A stretch of DNA of 64,000 bases, taken from assembly GCA_039090855.1 (NCBI GenBank), contig CM077006.1, positions 45,827,336 through 45,891,335 of the forward strand, written 5' to 3'. Source of the DNA: Macrothele yani. Lineage: Eukaryota > Arthropoda > Arachnida > Araneae > Macrothelidae. Shown piece after piece: positions 22,028 through 34,620 of the stretch; position 1 is the first letter of the stretch; each line of letters starts with the position of its first letter. Both the position numbers and the translations under genes were made by a program. The notes beneath the pieces were generated by a model. That model saw nothing but the letters and a program-made list of their open reading frames with translations, had not been told where the DNA came from and searched no databases.

Positions 22028-22635
22028 GGGGTGGGGGCTTAACTGCTACCATGAGCAAATCTTGAGAGCTACAAATAGTCACACATCCTGAATTTAGAGC
22101 CACTTTTTAAATAAATTAAAGGAACTGAGCAAACGCAATCGAACAAGTGCACCCCTGTGCCTCATCCGAATTCGATACCATCTCGAACGATTGGATAGAA
22201 GCCAGCCCTCAGACCACTCGACCACGAGGGCTGTTCTATTGTGTTGATTGGCTACGAAAGCTGTGAAGTAACGGCTTTTCACTTCGATCCTGTTCTCAAT
22301 TGCACAAACAATTTCCTTGTGATATACACAGCTGAGCTCCGGTAACGATTTTTGGATTAAAGGTTAGTATCATCCCATCAACACAAGCGGTTTCATTCTC
22401 GACTTCGTAATTACGAAAAGGGACCGACCGGGTGGTCGAGTAGTACGAGGTACTGGCTTCTAACCATTCGAGATGGGTACGGACTCTAATCCCGGCCGAG
22501 GCATGAATGTTGTGCTTTTCCTACGGCTCCGGCTCTCTCCTTTGTGGGGAACCAATGGCCTCAATTTAGGAAAGGACGACTGCTTATAGCCCATAAGTTG
22601 CTCACATGGGTCATTACCTCCCTCCCCTCAAAAAA
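22028..22635. repeat. two old SINE relatives, opposite orientation
   Basis: 22028-22240 reads on the minus strand as a decayed copy (body with CCATGAGCAA, head with CAGACCACTCGACCACGAGG). 22430-22635 reads on the plus strand (GGGTGGTCGAGTAGTACG head, GGCATGAATGTTGTGCTTTT, CTGCTTATAGCCCATAAG). Confidence 0.7.
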
Positions 22636-22678
22636 TAACAGAGGCGCTCAGTGGCGAATAGTTCCTTATGCTTGTGAG

Positions 22679-23661
22679 CAGAGTTGGAAACGGGTCAAAA
22701 ATTTTGGATTCGGACCCGAACGTTTCATTATTGGATATTAGACCCGACCCTCACCCGACTCGGATCTGTAACTGACCCGGACCCGACCCGGGAAAATCTG
22801 CATTGAACTACGATATTTATTTTGGGCGTTCAAAAAGTCTGCAGTGGGTATCTTAGGTTATATGGAAATAGAAAAAAAAATGTGTTATGGGAACGCATAA
22901 TTTACTCACTTACAGGAAGTACTGAAACTCTCGTCCTTCATTTGGCTGATGCTTTGATCACGCATAATTTTCTCACTTACAGGAAGTACTGAAACTCTCG
23001 TCCTTCATTTGGCTAAAGCTTTGATCACGCATAATTACTCACTTACAGGAAGTACTGAAACTCTCGTCATTCATTTGGCTAAAGCTTTGATCACGCATAA
23101 TTTACTCACTTACAGGAAGTACTGAAACTCTCGTCCTTCATTTGCAAGACATAACCTAACTGTTTTACACATGTTTTCGAACACATCTGCGAGAGTCAAG
23201 AAGTCCCTCCGCAGCTATGTTAATTCTGTTCCAACCAATTTTAATGGCACTTCAGTCAAAATTTAGGAATTAAGCAACTCATTGTATGTTTAATTTCTGT
23301 TCTTGCTTTTTCCTTGATAGCATAGCAAGCTTGAGAATACGTTTCACAACTTTATGATGAGTTGAAAGTTTCCAAAATGTGGATGCTTTCATGATTGCCC
23401 CCTCAGGAGGAAGATATACTTTTCCTTCTGAGGACATGCTTCCTTCCTATTGAATGACAAATCATTTTTTGATCCGCGGGCACCAGTATTGAGCACAAAA
23501 TTCCACAGCGCGCATTTTTCTTTGAAAACACATTTTGTTTCTTTTCAGAAATATAACGGAAATAAAACCGGGTCGAAATTAGGTCAGGAACACCTTGACC
23601 CGACCCGTTTGACCTGCTAGAAATTATTGACCCCTTGACCCGTGACCCGATTACATCTCTG
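22679..23661. mobile_element. non-autonomous hAT element with perfect 8-bp TSD
   Basis: The termini CAGAGTTGGAAACGGGTCA and the inverse of CAGAGATGTAATCGGGTCA have the CAGAG start typical of hAT. The 8-bp repeat CTTGTGAG is at 22671-22678 and 23662-23669. The subterminal regions are full of GACCCG motifs. No transposase frame is recognisable. Confidence 0.9.
22899..23145. repeat. four tandem units of about 67 bp inside the hAT element
   Basis: Each unit carries TTTACTCACTTACAGGAAGT, ACTGAAACTCTCGTCCTTCA and ATTTGGCT(A/G)A(A/T)GCTTTGATC. The copies are nearly identical, so the expansion is recent. Confidence 0.85.
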
Positions 23662-23759
23662 CTTGTGAGGCCTGGTTCCTCAATCCTCAGCAAGGCACGA
23701 ATACTGTTATCCGTTTAAAGATATCTCTTCTCTCTTTCCCTAACCAGTGGTACGAAATT

Positions 23760-24055
23760 TATAACGAATGACTTTTCTTAGTCTTGGATGCGTCCTGTCG
23801 CTGGGACTCGGCTCAATTAATGGCAAAAATGTTAAACCTTAAGGCGCTGGTTCTCTCCTTTCCCTAGAACCAACAGCCCTGAATTAGGGATAAGAAAAAT
23901 TCTCCGAGCCTTACATCATCATGGCTACTCTCGAACCCCAGGTAGAGCATGAATGCCGCTTTTGCCCTTAACAACATTGGAAGCCTCTCCAGCCCGGAAC
24001 CAGAGGTTCTAATTTAGAGACCTTGAGGTTTAACCATACAGTAGGGCTCTGTAGC
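23760..24055. repeat. decayed SINE-like sequence
   Basis: Phrases such as TTCCCTAGAACCAACAGCCC, TGAATTAGGGATAAG and AGGTAGAGCATGAATGCCG resemble shuffled family-1 segments. Confidence 0.45.
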
Positions 24056-24059
24056 TGGA

Positions 24060-27000
24060 AGTAGTAAAATGATAGCATAAGAAACACTTACTGTTTGAAT
24101 GACAACAAGTGTCTTTATTTGTAGCTTGCACATCAATCATGAGGTAGAATTCACAACAACAATAAATACTTAGTTGAAGTAACTCGAATTAGTAAAGGTT
24201 ATTAACAATGAAACTTATAACACAATTACTTTGAGTAGACAAAGTTTTCGTAAAGTAACAAGATATCTCGCATCGAAGTTGATAAAGCTTAACAGATAAA
24301 CATCACCTCCCCTAACGCACACTAGATTTTATGAATATTGTTTTTATTCCTTTGCTTGATCTCTGACTAAGTGCTGCCACAAGGAACATAAAAAAACTTG
24401 GAAGTTCAGCGTTTAAGTATGGAAACCATAAAGAGGTAACCAATATTTGCAAAAGGGACAGCAAATAAAAAGGGAAAGTCAAAATAGATAATGTACGTCA
24501 CAAGACAGCTAAGTTTTATCGGCTGCAAATGCACTTGAAAGTCATCAAACTCGAAAAATAAAAATAGAAAGAAAACAAGTCGAATTTATAAGCATTTTCA
24601 GACCTGTGTACTTAAAATTAACGTTCCAAATGATCGGTTTCGTTACCAAATAATGTCGTTAAGCGAAAGCTTTTTTGTTATCCGGTGCGCTTCATTAGTC
24701 AATGTAATTTTTATTTTTGCGGTTTGATTCAAATTCATGGTGAAAGTCAAAATGCATGAAGTTCAGTGCACTACATAATGGGGAAACATTAAGAAGCCAG
24801 CTGCCCTGCTTTTGTTTATGAAAACACAAACTGTCTTCATTTCAACATCCGATTCCAGTGGTGTGATTGCTTTCGAGTTGAAGCCATGTTTTTTATCTTG
24901 ACCGAAGAAATACTTAATTTTTGTGTTCTCACAATAGAGCATTGAATGACTTTATTCACACAATGCATTAGTTATTTTTCCTCTCCAAAATCAAATATAA
25001 GGAGATTATATTATGGACAAAGAAATGGTTTTACATTTCTAAATTTCACGAATCTCTGTTTCACACATAGTCAGCTTTAAGTTTCTCCAATTCATGTGAA
25101 ATCACTTCAATACAGATTTTTATTGGGTACGTCATTTTGAACTATGCTTTTTCAACTGGAAGAAAAGATTAAAGAAAAATGAAATATGCACGTACAGAAG
25201 ATAATATTTCGTGAACATATTCATGCATTGTTCTTAACCGTCAATTTTTTCTCATTGTATAATGATGGCTTTTACTTTTGCATTTGAAGTAACAAGTTTA
25301 TTGACAGATCACATTTGGTTGTCAGTACATTTATTTCCTTAAGCGCTTCGAAACATTTTGCACACATTAATGCTGAAGGAATTTTAAGACTTCATTTCGT
25401 TGCATACGTTAGATTTCGTCCCATTAATATTTACGATTATATATATATCGAAACTGAATTCGGCGATACAGTGAGGATCAGACTGCTTAATACTCATATA
25501 TTTTCACTTAGGTTTTGTCCACAATGCCCCCCCCACACACCTCATTTTAAGTTCTTGTGCTTGGACATTTGCTGTCTGTTAACTGGTAACTGCTAAAAAT
25601 CTCGATTCACACACGTATGATGCTGCAAAACGAATCATTGTTAGTAGAGTTGTCCTTTAAATGTATGCACAGCTTGTACACCAACACAAAAAGCAGAAAT
25701 GTTCCATTTTAAGGCAGTAAAACATCTGCAAAGAAAGGCATTACATTCTCATTTTCTTCTATCTCTTGTGTCACTGTTTTCGATAAATTATTTTGAGGTG
25801 GGAAACATGCTTACGTTTTCCTTTCCATTCCGCCGTGCCTCAGTTCAATGCCTTCATTTTTTAATAATATATTCAAAATTATTTAACTTTTAAAGGCTCC
25901 TTGGTCCCCCTGGACGAAGTAGAACATAAACAGGAGCAGATTATAGAAAACTCAAGTAGTTGACAGGACAAAATTCTTGCAATCAGGCGACAAAATAGAG
26001 TGACTGCATGATCCTGAGTGTTCACAGAAAAAAGAACACATGCTCATGTGCTATATGCACCACCTGTTTTATGATATTGATTCGATCAATTGAAAACAAT
26101 GATACACTGTTCTTATCCCAACGCTTTGTCTGACCTGTTTGTCTTTCATTGGTAACAACGGGCTTCGTTTTTCAATAATAATTATTAAAATCCATATTTC
26201 ATTAGATTAATAGGTGTGTTCAACTCAACTTATTATTCCGTGATTCTTAAGTAAAACACAACCAGTTAAACTTTTTTAAATGTTCGTTTGGCTACTACAC
26301 TGATAGTTTTCTTAATATCTATCTCTAATTTTTCCATTTCCTGCCGGTTCCACTTCCTGAGTGTTAACATAACTTCTTTTATTTCCTTTCTGCTTTTTAT
26401 TCTTTCAAAAGCTTTACCATCATTCATTCAGTGCCCTGTTGTTCAGTACCTCTCTTTCCCGTAATGACTTTTATAAAGCGCTTCCTATTTCCTCTGTTAA
26501 TGAATAAACAGCTTAGTTCGTTTCCCTAGACAACGAAAAAGCCACTGTCTTTGTGGCTTTGCTATTATGCAGCTAGGAAATGAATATCTGTAGTTCCTTA
26601 AATTAACCTATTAAATGCGCACACAAATGCTAGTACACAATGTGAAAGGAAGAGTTATTTTAGAGGAAAAGTTTTGGTTAAAGAAGTTTCAAACTGTTAA
26701 TTTATTAGAATGTTTATTGCTCGCATAATACAGGTTTAAAACACTGGAGACTGACTAAGTAGATCAATCAGTTGATGCCAATAATAGTTATAATAATAGT
26801 TTGCTGCTAATAATCAGTTATAATAAGATCTTCATACTTAAATAATTGGTGGCTTCATTAAGAATATTCACATTTATTAGTGAATGTTTTAATTTTAAAA
26901 TTCTGTAAATCACATTTTGCCTAAATTCACACTGTCGAAGATGATACATGTGATGCTGAAATGTTTATATTTACTAGTCATAGATTAGCATTCTCTTAAT

Positions 27001-27545
27001 CCATTGTATTGTAAAATTAAAGTCATATTCTGGAAGTTCCAAAATGTCATGCAATTTTCATATTAATTTCAATTTTCTGTATTTCAAAAGAACTTATTAT
27101 TCTGTTCATTTGCATGTAAACCCAGATAACTCTAGAGCACAGAAATATGTATAATATTTTTATATTAAATTTCAGTGATCTATCTCACAAAAATGTGTTT
27201 GAAGGAAATATTTATAGTAACACGTTTTTCATTTCAATTTAATTAAAAACATTTTTCATTAAGATTATTAGTGTTTACAAAAACCCATACTTAGTGTTAC
27301 TAGTACAAAGGCACTGCAACTCCAAGCAACAAGAAAAAGTGCTTTTCTTTGTCTATCAAAAAATCGACATGCTGTTGTATTTTTTTTTTTTTATCACAGT
27401 TATTTATAAGGGAGACATTGTTCCATATACGAGCATTTTAGCTGAACTCGGCATAAAACGTTGCATCGATTTCTGTTCTGTTAAATTAGCTAAACTGCAG
27501 TAAATGAAAGGAATAAAAGAAATAGCGTTCCGCCCCGGCTACCGA
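24060..27545. other. apparently unique, AT-rich intergenic or intronic sequence
   Basis: This is the longest stretch without a recognisable repeat. Open frames up to about 90 codons (for example 25315-25596) show no domain, and none joins a chitin-binding exon in phase. Confidence 0.4.
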
Positions 27546-27560
27546 GTAGTCAGAGGTATA

Positions 27561-29307
27561 CAGTAGTGGTCAAAGTTGTGGAAACCTTTTGGAAGTAGTG
27601 TATTTTTGAGGTTTGATGGCTCACAACACCACTTTGTTTTGGAATAATACCATAAAATTATATATCAATGGAAAGATAAGTTCATCAAGAATGTAATGCA
27701 ATAACTTTTATGAAGGATTTTATATTAGAACATCAGTTATAAAGAACAAAGGTAAAACACATAGAAAAAATGAGATATACAAAAATTCTCACCATGTTAG
27801 TTAATACTTAGTTGGGTAACCTTTAGCGTTAATTACGGCCTTACAACGCCTTTCCATGGAGTGAACGAAGTTTGTTTAGTTCTGCAGCTGTTATAATGTG
27901 AAACCAAGACTGAATTATTGCTTCTATTAATTGGGTTTTATTGCTGGGTTGCTTCTGACAAACAAGTTTCTTTAGTCGGCTCCATAGATTGTCCATGGGG
28001 TTAAGGTCTGGGCTATTCCCAGGCCATTCCAGCTGTAGAATATGATTATCTTGAAACCACTGTTTGCACACAGCAGCAACATGACATGGAGCTGAATCCT
28101 GTTGAAATATAAATGCTTCATTATCTGGGAAAAAATTACGTGCAGAAGACTTCAGTTTGTTCTCAAGTATTTCATTAATGTATTTTTGGCCATTTATATT
28201 CCCATTAATCACCCAAATTCTGCCGACACCTTTTGATGTCATACAACCCCAAATCATAACACTAACTGGGTGTTTCACGGTATATGTAATTCAATCAGGA
28301 TGTAAACCTTCTCCGATTCTTTTCATTACCTATTTTATGCCATCACTACCAAACAGGGAGATTTTGGTCTCATCACTCCAAATAACACTGTCCCATTGTT
28401 CTGCTATCCAGTTAACATATATTTTAGCCCAGTTTAATCTTTTTAACCTTTGTTTGAGAGATAAAAATGGCTTTTTTCGTGGAATTCTAGCTTTTAGACC
28501 AAATTCCTGCAGTCTGCGCAGAACAGTCCTTGCATTCAACTTCACATTCCATTGCGCCATTTCATCTTGTATACACCCAGATGATTTTCTTCTGTCCCCT
28601 AGGCACAGTCTCTTAATTCTTCTATCATCAGTTGCTGTTGTGCACCTTTTCCTGCCTTTACCGGTCTGGATTTGTAGTGACTGAGTCTCCTTATACCTCT
28701 TCAAAAATTTAGAAATGCCACCTTTGGCTAAGTTTCCACCAATTTTCCTTCTAATTTCTTCATAACTGAAGCCTTGTTCACTTAATAGTACTATTTTACA
28801 TCGCTTTCTGGGTGATCAGTCAACTCTTTGTGCCATTTCTTTCATTTTATTACGTTTTACAAGCTCACTAAATGAAAGAACACGCGCACAAAAAAAAACC
28901 TAACTTGATAGCAATCACATAACACACAGACAAATGTCCTCCTCTCAGCTCCAATACATGACATCAATAGCTGAATCCTACAGTGACCTCATTGGCTCAT
29001 TGCCAAAACAGATGACACCTGATTGGCTCTCTAAACACCCATGCTCATTGGCTGCATTCAAATGAAGGAAAGCTACTTCATATCCACCTAAGCAAATTGT
29101 GCTTCCTTTTCTGGTTATTTAGCTATATCATTTCATAGAAAACAGATAATTGAACAAACTTTATTGCATTACATTCTTGATGAAATTATCTTTCCATTGA
29201 TATAAAATTTTATGGTATTACTCCAAACAAAGTGGTGTTATTAGCCACCAAACCTACCTCAAAAATACACTTTTTCCAAAAGGTTTCCACAATTTTGGCC
29301 ACTATTG
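27561..29307 (-). mobile_element. Tc1-like element with TIRs of about 150 bp
   Basis: It is flanked by TA at 27559-27560 and 29308-29309. TIRs start CAGTAGTGGTCAAAGTTGTGG and CAATAGTGGCCAAAATTGTGG and remain alignable for about 150 bp. The 1,747-bp element contains one antisense transposase frame of near-normal length. Confidence 0.95.
27841..28862 (-). pseudogene. Tc1 transposase, full-length frame with three nonsense codons
   Basis: One continuous minus-strand frame starts at about 28857 (MKEMAQRVD) and ends at 27841, about 340 codons, without frameshifts. Stops occur at codon 10 (TGA), after LFGSDGIK (TAG near 28330) and after GEGLHPD (TGA near 28290). Domains: helix-turn-helix (LLSEQGFSYEEIRRKIG), first catalytic WSDETKISLF, second FQQDSAPCHV, third SPDLNPMDNLW. 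The last residue of the triad is Asp where Tc1 proteins usually have Glu, 34 residues after the second Asp. Intact reading apart from point nonsense suggests a fairly recent death. Confidence 0.9.
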
Positions 29308-29309
29308 TA

Positions 29310-31800
29310 GGTTTCTAAACAGTCTTCCGAGCTGACATCGGTTCGAGTTTCGGATGAATTTTGGTGCTGAATGGCGTTTTACTTTCCCTGAAACACCAGC
29401 GGCACCAAATTTGAAATGGCGACTGTCTTTAGCCGGTTGCTATTACAATAGTTAGACTTTAAAATTAAAAAAAAAAAGGGTGGGTGGGTGGGATGAATAT
29501 TCAGTTGCAAAAAATGTTTCTACATGTGTAAATTTTATGTTTCCATACTATGAAATACTCCCCGTGGCGCATTTCCAACATTATCAAGAACATAATAGGC
29601 TCCTGGTGGGGAGCACCTTCCCCTCTCTGCTTCCCTTCGCCTCTGAAAGAACGTAAGGTTTGCGCCGTAGTTATTCCTAAAAATAAGCATTTTGGATGAA
29701 ATAATTAATGAAAAGCATACCGCCTTTATTATCCTCTAGAAAGAATTCCTTCAAGCGAAGAAGTTCACGCAATTTCGTACTTAAAAAAAAAAATAAGTTC
29801 TCACCTTTTGCATTGTATATATAGAACTCGCTTACAACGAGGAGCTCTGGACAGACGGAAACAATTGTAAATTCGGGGACCCGCTAAATCCGTTTTTGGG
29901 TGAAAATTCCCACCATGTAAAAATATACATACGTAATAGTTTACGTTTATATTATACAGTGCATCCATAACAAATGGACATACGTGAAAGATTTCTATTA
30001 ATTAATTACGTACTATAATTAATTAATAAAATCTTTCAAGTATAGGCCACTTGAGTCTGAACGCTATTTAACTGCATAAGACACATGAAGAAACAGCAGG
30101 GCCGATCCTTCTAATTGCAGCGCTCACTTGGAGTGTGAAAGGGGAAATAGACAATTCTAGGAATTAGATCCTGTTTCTCGTCCGGCGGCATCCACACTCC
30201 ATTACTGTTCTATTCCTTTCTGGAATTGTCGCCTAGAAATCCACTTTCACGTATGCGAGTCTCACCAATCCTCTTTTTGCTTAGGAGTAGGAGACCTGTT
30301 TCACCTCTGCTGACGTATCACACAAGTATTGGAAAGAGTCTCTTGCAAAACTCGTTTGGTGAGAATTGGAAGTACTCCCTCTTTGTTACTTTTCTATCAA
30401 CATTTTCCCACTAGCAGACAAGTATTCCTCTCCGCTGTTTGAACTTCGCCGTGTATAACACACCATTTCTATCACTCCATTCCAGGGCAGCGAGCAGCAG
30501 ATTTTCTGTGCCTCGTTAAATATGAAACTTCGTTACTGCGTTTGTTAGAAGTGATCATTTTAGCTTTTCCCTCCCTCGTTAAATTGGGGGACTTCATTAA
30601 AAATTTTGCTCGTAAAAACCCGATCAAAATTAGCTTTGAATTAATATCATAATAAACGGAAGTTCCTACTTTGCTGGTCAAATCCGATATCTCGCTAAAT
30701 ACGGGCTCATATGCGGGCTCTATTGTATTTTTCTTTTTTCTCTGGATGATTCCAATCAGCCATTTTTGACTCTCGGCTGTTTTTTTTTTTTTTTACTACA
30801 AAAATTATCTCAGATGGTGCCATTTAACTGAACAGAAATCTTGGTAACTAATTTGCATATATGCAATTATTTAAGAAAACTGTATTTTTCTAGATTTGTA
30901 GAACGTGTGTGTATTAGAAATGTCGATAACGTTATTGTAATTTTGAAATTTCGATTAACTTGTCAATACTTGAAGAATAGTTGTGTCCCACGGCTCTAAT
31001 TTTCGTTTGATTGTACATTGTGTGTTGTAAGATAATATCTGTTCCGAACAGTTTGTGGTTGTGTTTTCATTGAACGAAAATTGTAAACTCATACATTCCT
31101 CATGGTGAAAATTGTTCATAACTTGTCTTTGAATAAAAGATGTTATTATACTATAGTTTTGTGTGCCATGTCATTGTTTCTTTCCAACGCTTTCTGAACT
31201 CTCAAAAAAAAAATCACTGGATCCCTGAGAAACAGAAAAAGTAGTTTCACTCTGTGTTAAACTTCTTGAAATCTGCGCGCCAACGATTAGTAAAGTGAAG
31301 CTTTACGCGGTAAAATAATTCTAGATCTTTTTTTTTTATTGAATTTCAGCCCATTGTTTACCTAGTAAGCAGGAACGCAGCAAACTTTTTTGTTTTTGTT
31401 TTATCTTGACGGGTGAGATTTGAAATTATGCCTCCGAGTTTAGACGTTTCCCACCTCCTCTCAAATACTATGCAGTTTTTACTTTCTGGTACCTCCGTTA
31501 TAAGAAAGTTTCATGACTGTCCAAAAATTGCACTTCCAGTTTTCGACATAATTTTACTACAAATGTGGAAATTGCGTAAATACCCAAGGGCCAACTATTG
31601 AAAATATAAATGTTAAAAGTTATGAGAAAACCGATAACACAGCACTCTGCAGAATGAGAAACGAGCTATGACAGAATCAATCAATACCTCTTAAGTTAGG
31701 TTCAGTTTCGATGAACCTAAGTCTGGCTATTACAAAGGGCATCGTTGTAATTCTCAAGGGTCTGTTGATGTTCCAACTGTACGCCGCACCTTGCTCGAGC
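29310..31800. other. no gene; one AT-rich hairpin
   Basis: An inverted repeat at about 29983-30041 pairs GAAAGATTTCTATTAATTAA with its near-complement. The rest is non-coding with short homopolymers. The block near 31180-31420 contains no element I recognise. Confidence 0.4.
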
Positions 31801-32444
31801 TAGAGGTCTCCACGGGCCTTATTTGGTGAGCCCGGCCCGGCCATGTGCAGTTTTGAATTATTATTTTTTTGTTGTATTTTATAAATTTAAAAAATTAAAT
31901 TGTGAAATGAGATATCAATTATCGACGAATATAACCTTTAGAAAAAAAAAAAAAAGAGGCTAAGCGCGTTCAAAAACTCGCTTTCTCTGAACTAACAACC
32001 GATAACACTACAAAAGTCAATCCCTATACGAATTAGGGATAGGAGAAATAATCGATGTCGTCCTGCTCTCTCTCTGTCACACACACCACCGGCCCGCACT
32101 CCATACAAAATACACACTTGCGGTGAGGAGGGGGTCTTATCTTTTTGTTGTCAACAAGTCCCAAAGCATTTTTACCACTCAATACCTACAGATGGTAAAA
32201 ACACCGAGTGCCTCTCGCGTCTGTGATTACTTCCTCGGCTATGTCATGATCACATGGGAAGTAAGAAAAACCAGCAAAACAGGTAAACACCAGAATATAA
32301 GGAAGCACGACTTTTTCTTTCTTTACCATTGCGATAACAAGAATGGGTCAACTTGGCCCGGCCGCAAGTGTCTGGGAAAAAGCCCGGCCCTACGCCTTGT
32401 TCTCTAAACTAAAAATAACCCGACCCAGCCCGGTCAGACCTCTA
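31801..32444. mobile_element. GC-tipped hAT-like element, copy B
   Basis: The termini TAGAGGTCTCCACGGGCC and the inverse of TAGAGGTCTGACCGGGC define a 644-bp element. The interior matches copies A and C. It has no transposase. No clean 8-bp TSD is visible, so the hAT assignment rests on the TAGAGGTCTG terminus. Confidence 0.75.
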
Positions 32445-32599
32445 AGCTCTGACTACACAGTGAAAGAAGGGAACAGACTGCAGTGGCCTTGACAGGAAAG
32501 GGGACTGGAATGGGGATGAAAAATTAGTGTTGAAAGAGTATACTCCAAGGCGTTAAGAAAAGAAATTGTAAGCTCCTATGGGAGGCATCAGCATGCTAT

Positions 32600-32812
32600 C
32601 ATTAGGAAGGGGATGGTAGCTACTACCGTGAGCAACTCAGTGGGATGTAAGAAGTCGCCCGTCCCTGAATTAGGGCCATTGGTTCTAGAGAAGAGAGCCA
32701 GTGCCGTAAGACAAACACAACATCCACGCCTCACTGGGATTCGAACACAGACTCATCTCGGACGAATGATTAGAAGTCATCGCTTACACCACTGCGTCAC
32801 CGGGGGAGGGGA
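32600..32812 (-). mobile_element. SINE family 1, older copy
   Basis: The body and head are complete but mutated (GTAGCTACTACCGTGAGC; B box ATTCGAACACAG). A possible CAGCATG duplication occurs at both sides. Confidence 0.8.
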
Positions 32813-33206
32813 CAGCATGTGATCATGGTGCTTTTGAAAACACACTGCATAGCTACCAGATAGTGATACGAAGCCAGTTTAAAAGACAAATTAGTGTGAT
32901 CAGGTGCTGCGAATGAGTAGATATTAGTGATATTGTAATATTTTGAAATTTGTTTTAATGTTTATGAGCTTCTCGCTGTTCACGGATATTTAAAGATAAT
33001 TTAATTTAATATATTTAAAGCACTGATTGAAGCATTTTTTTTTATGGTAGGCTCAAATTTATTCAGACGTAAATTGCTATGGAGTGCTGCACTTGCTTTG
33101 GAATGAAAGACAATTAGAACAGAGTGAATGAGCATCAGATGTAGAACGTGAAGACGCTTTCAGGGTGAGGCTTGGAAACATTCCGTTTCAAGTTAAACGC
33201 TCAGAG
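32813..33206. other. no recognisable gene
   Basis: AT-rich spacer between a SINE and copy C of the hAT-like family. Confidence 0.35.
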
Positions 33207-33249
33207 TAGAGGTCTGCACGAACCTTATTTGGTGAGGCCGGCCCTGCCC

Positions 33250-33800
33250 GTTTCAGATATCAGACACTCGGCACGGCCCAGCCCAGCGCGTTTCAGATAT
33301 TAGACCTTCGGCACAGCCCAGCCCGACTCGTTTCAGATATTAGACACTTGGCCAAGCCCGTTTCAGATATTAGACACTTGACCAAGTCCGTTTCAGATAT
33401 TAGACACTTGACCAAGTCCGTTTCAGATTAGACACTCAGCCCATTTCAGGTATTAGACACTCGACCCAGCCGGGCCCGTTTCAGGTATTAGACACTCGGC
33501 CCAACCCAGCTCGGCTCGTTTTAGATATTAGACCCTCGGCACAGCCCAGCCCGACCCGTTTCAGATATTAGACATTTGGCCGAGCCCGTTTCAGATATTA
33601 GACATTCGGCCCAGCCCGGCCCATTTCAGGTATTAGACACTTGGCCCAACCCAGCTCTGCCTGTTTCAGGTATTAGACACCCGGCCCAGCCCGTTTCAGG
33701 TATTAGACACTCGACCCAACCCATCTCGGCTCGTTTTAGATATTAGGCATTCGGCCCAGCCCAGTTCGGTCCGGCCCGTTTCAGATATTAGACACTCGGC
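33250..33800. repeat. tandem array of 30-40-bp GC-rich units
   Basis: About 15 units of the form CCCGTTTCAGATATTAGACA, then CTCGGCCCAGC. Unit length varies. The array is derived from the subterminal sequence of the hAT-like family. Confidence 0.9.
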
Positions 33801-34082
33801 CCATCCTACAATTAACGGCACGGTCCGTCAATTGTAGCTATTATTTAGGCTCGGCCCGTCAATTGTAGCTATTATTTAGGTTCGGCCCGTAATGTGCTAA
33901 TTTTGTATCATTTCGTCTTTCTATTTTATTTTACTGGGAAACTTAAAAAATGAAATGAGATATTATTCAAAATATATTTTCTTGAATGTAAGCCTAAAAA
34001 TATTAACTAAACTTTGGCAATTATCGAAGAATATAACCTTCAAAGAAAGAAAACAAAAAAACTAAGCGCGTTCAAAGTATAG

Positions 34083-34620
34083 AGCAGTTTAAAAAAAGGC
34101 TATTGTTTAAAATGCGTCCAACACCTAGTCTAAAAACACTAGTTAAATTCATTAACTTAAAGTTTTCATAAGATTTAACGATTTGATTTTTTTACAAACT
34201 CCGAATAAACATAAGTACGTTAACATACCTGACTGCAGCAGGAAACGTTTCCTCTCATGCAGTATGCGAACAGAAAATCTGAACGAGGAACTTGTAGCTG
34301 CAGAAACGCATGTCTCTTAAGATATTCCGGATTTTGAACTGTCATAGCTTAAAAAATTATTGCACTTAATGCAGAACACGAAGTTTTTTCGGCTGTTTCA
34401 GGGTTTGTGCATTGCTGAGTAGTTTAAAATGCGCCCAAATATCACTTTTCCCGCTTGCATTGTCTATTAGGATGTATTCTCCTGTGACAAATTTTTTGCG
34501 CAATTATTTTGATTTCTTAAATTACATGGTAAATGAAGTTACATTTACAATTATGAGTACACGAAGACATCGACAGGGGTCTGCTGCGGATAAATTTTCC
34601 GAGTGAAATAGCGCAGGAGG
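34083..34620. other. extra block inside hAT-like copy C
   Basis: This sequence interrupts homology with copies A and B between GCGCGTTCAAA and TCTCCTTCTTCGAACTAGCA. It contains two GTTTAAAATGCG motifs. It may be a nested insertion or a segment lost from the other copies. Confidence 0.5.

Noticed and set aside
25315..25893. Two plus-strand frames of 93 and 64 codons in the unique region
   Set aside because: No family resemblance, no cysteine pattern of CBM14 and no suitable splice phases. Chance frames in AT-rich DNA.
28157..28684. 175-codon plus-strand frame
   Set aside because: Antisense shadow of the Tc1 transposase, whose motifs are clear on the minus strand.
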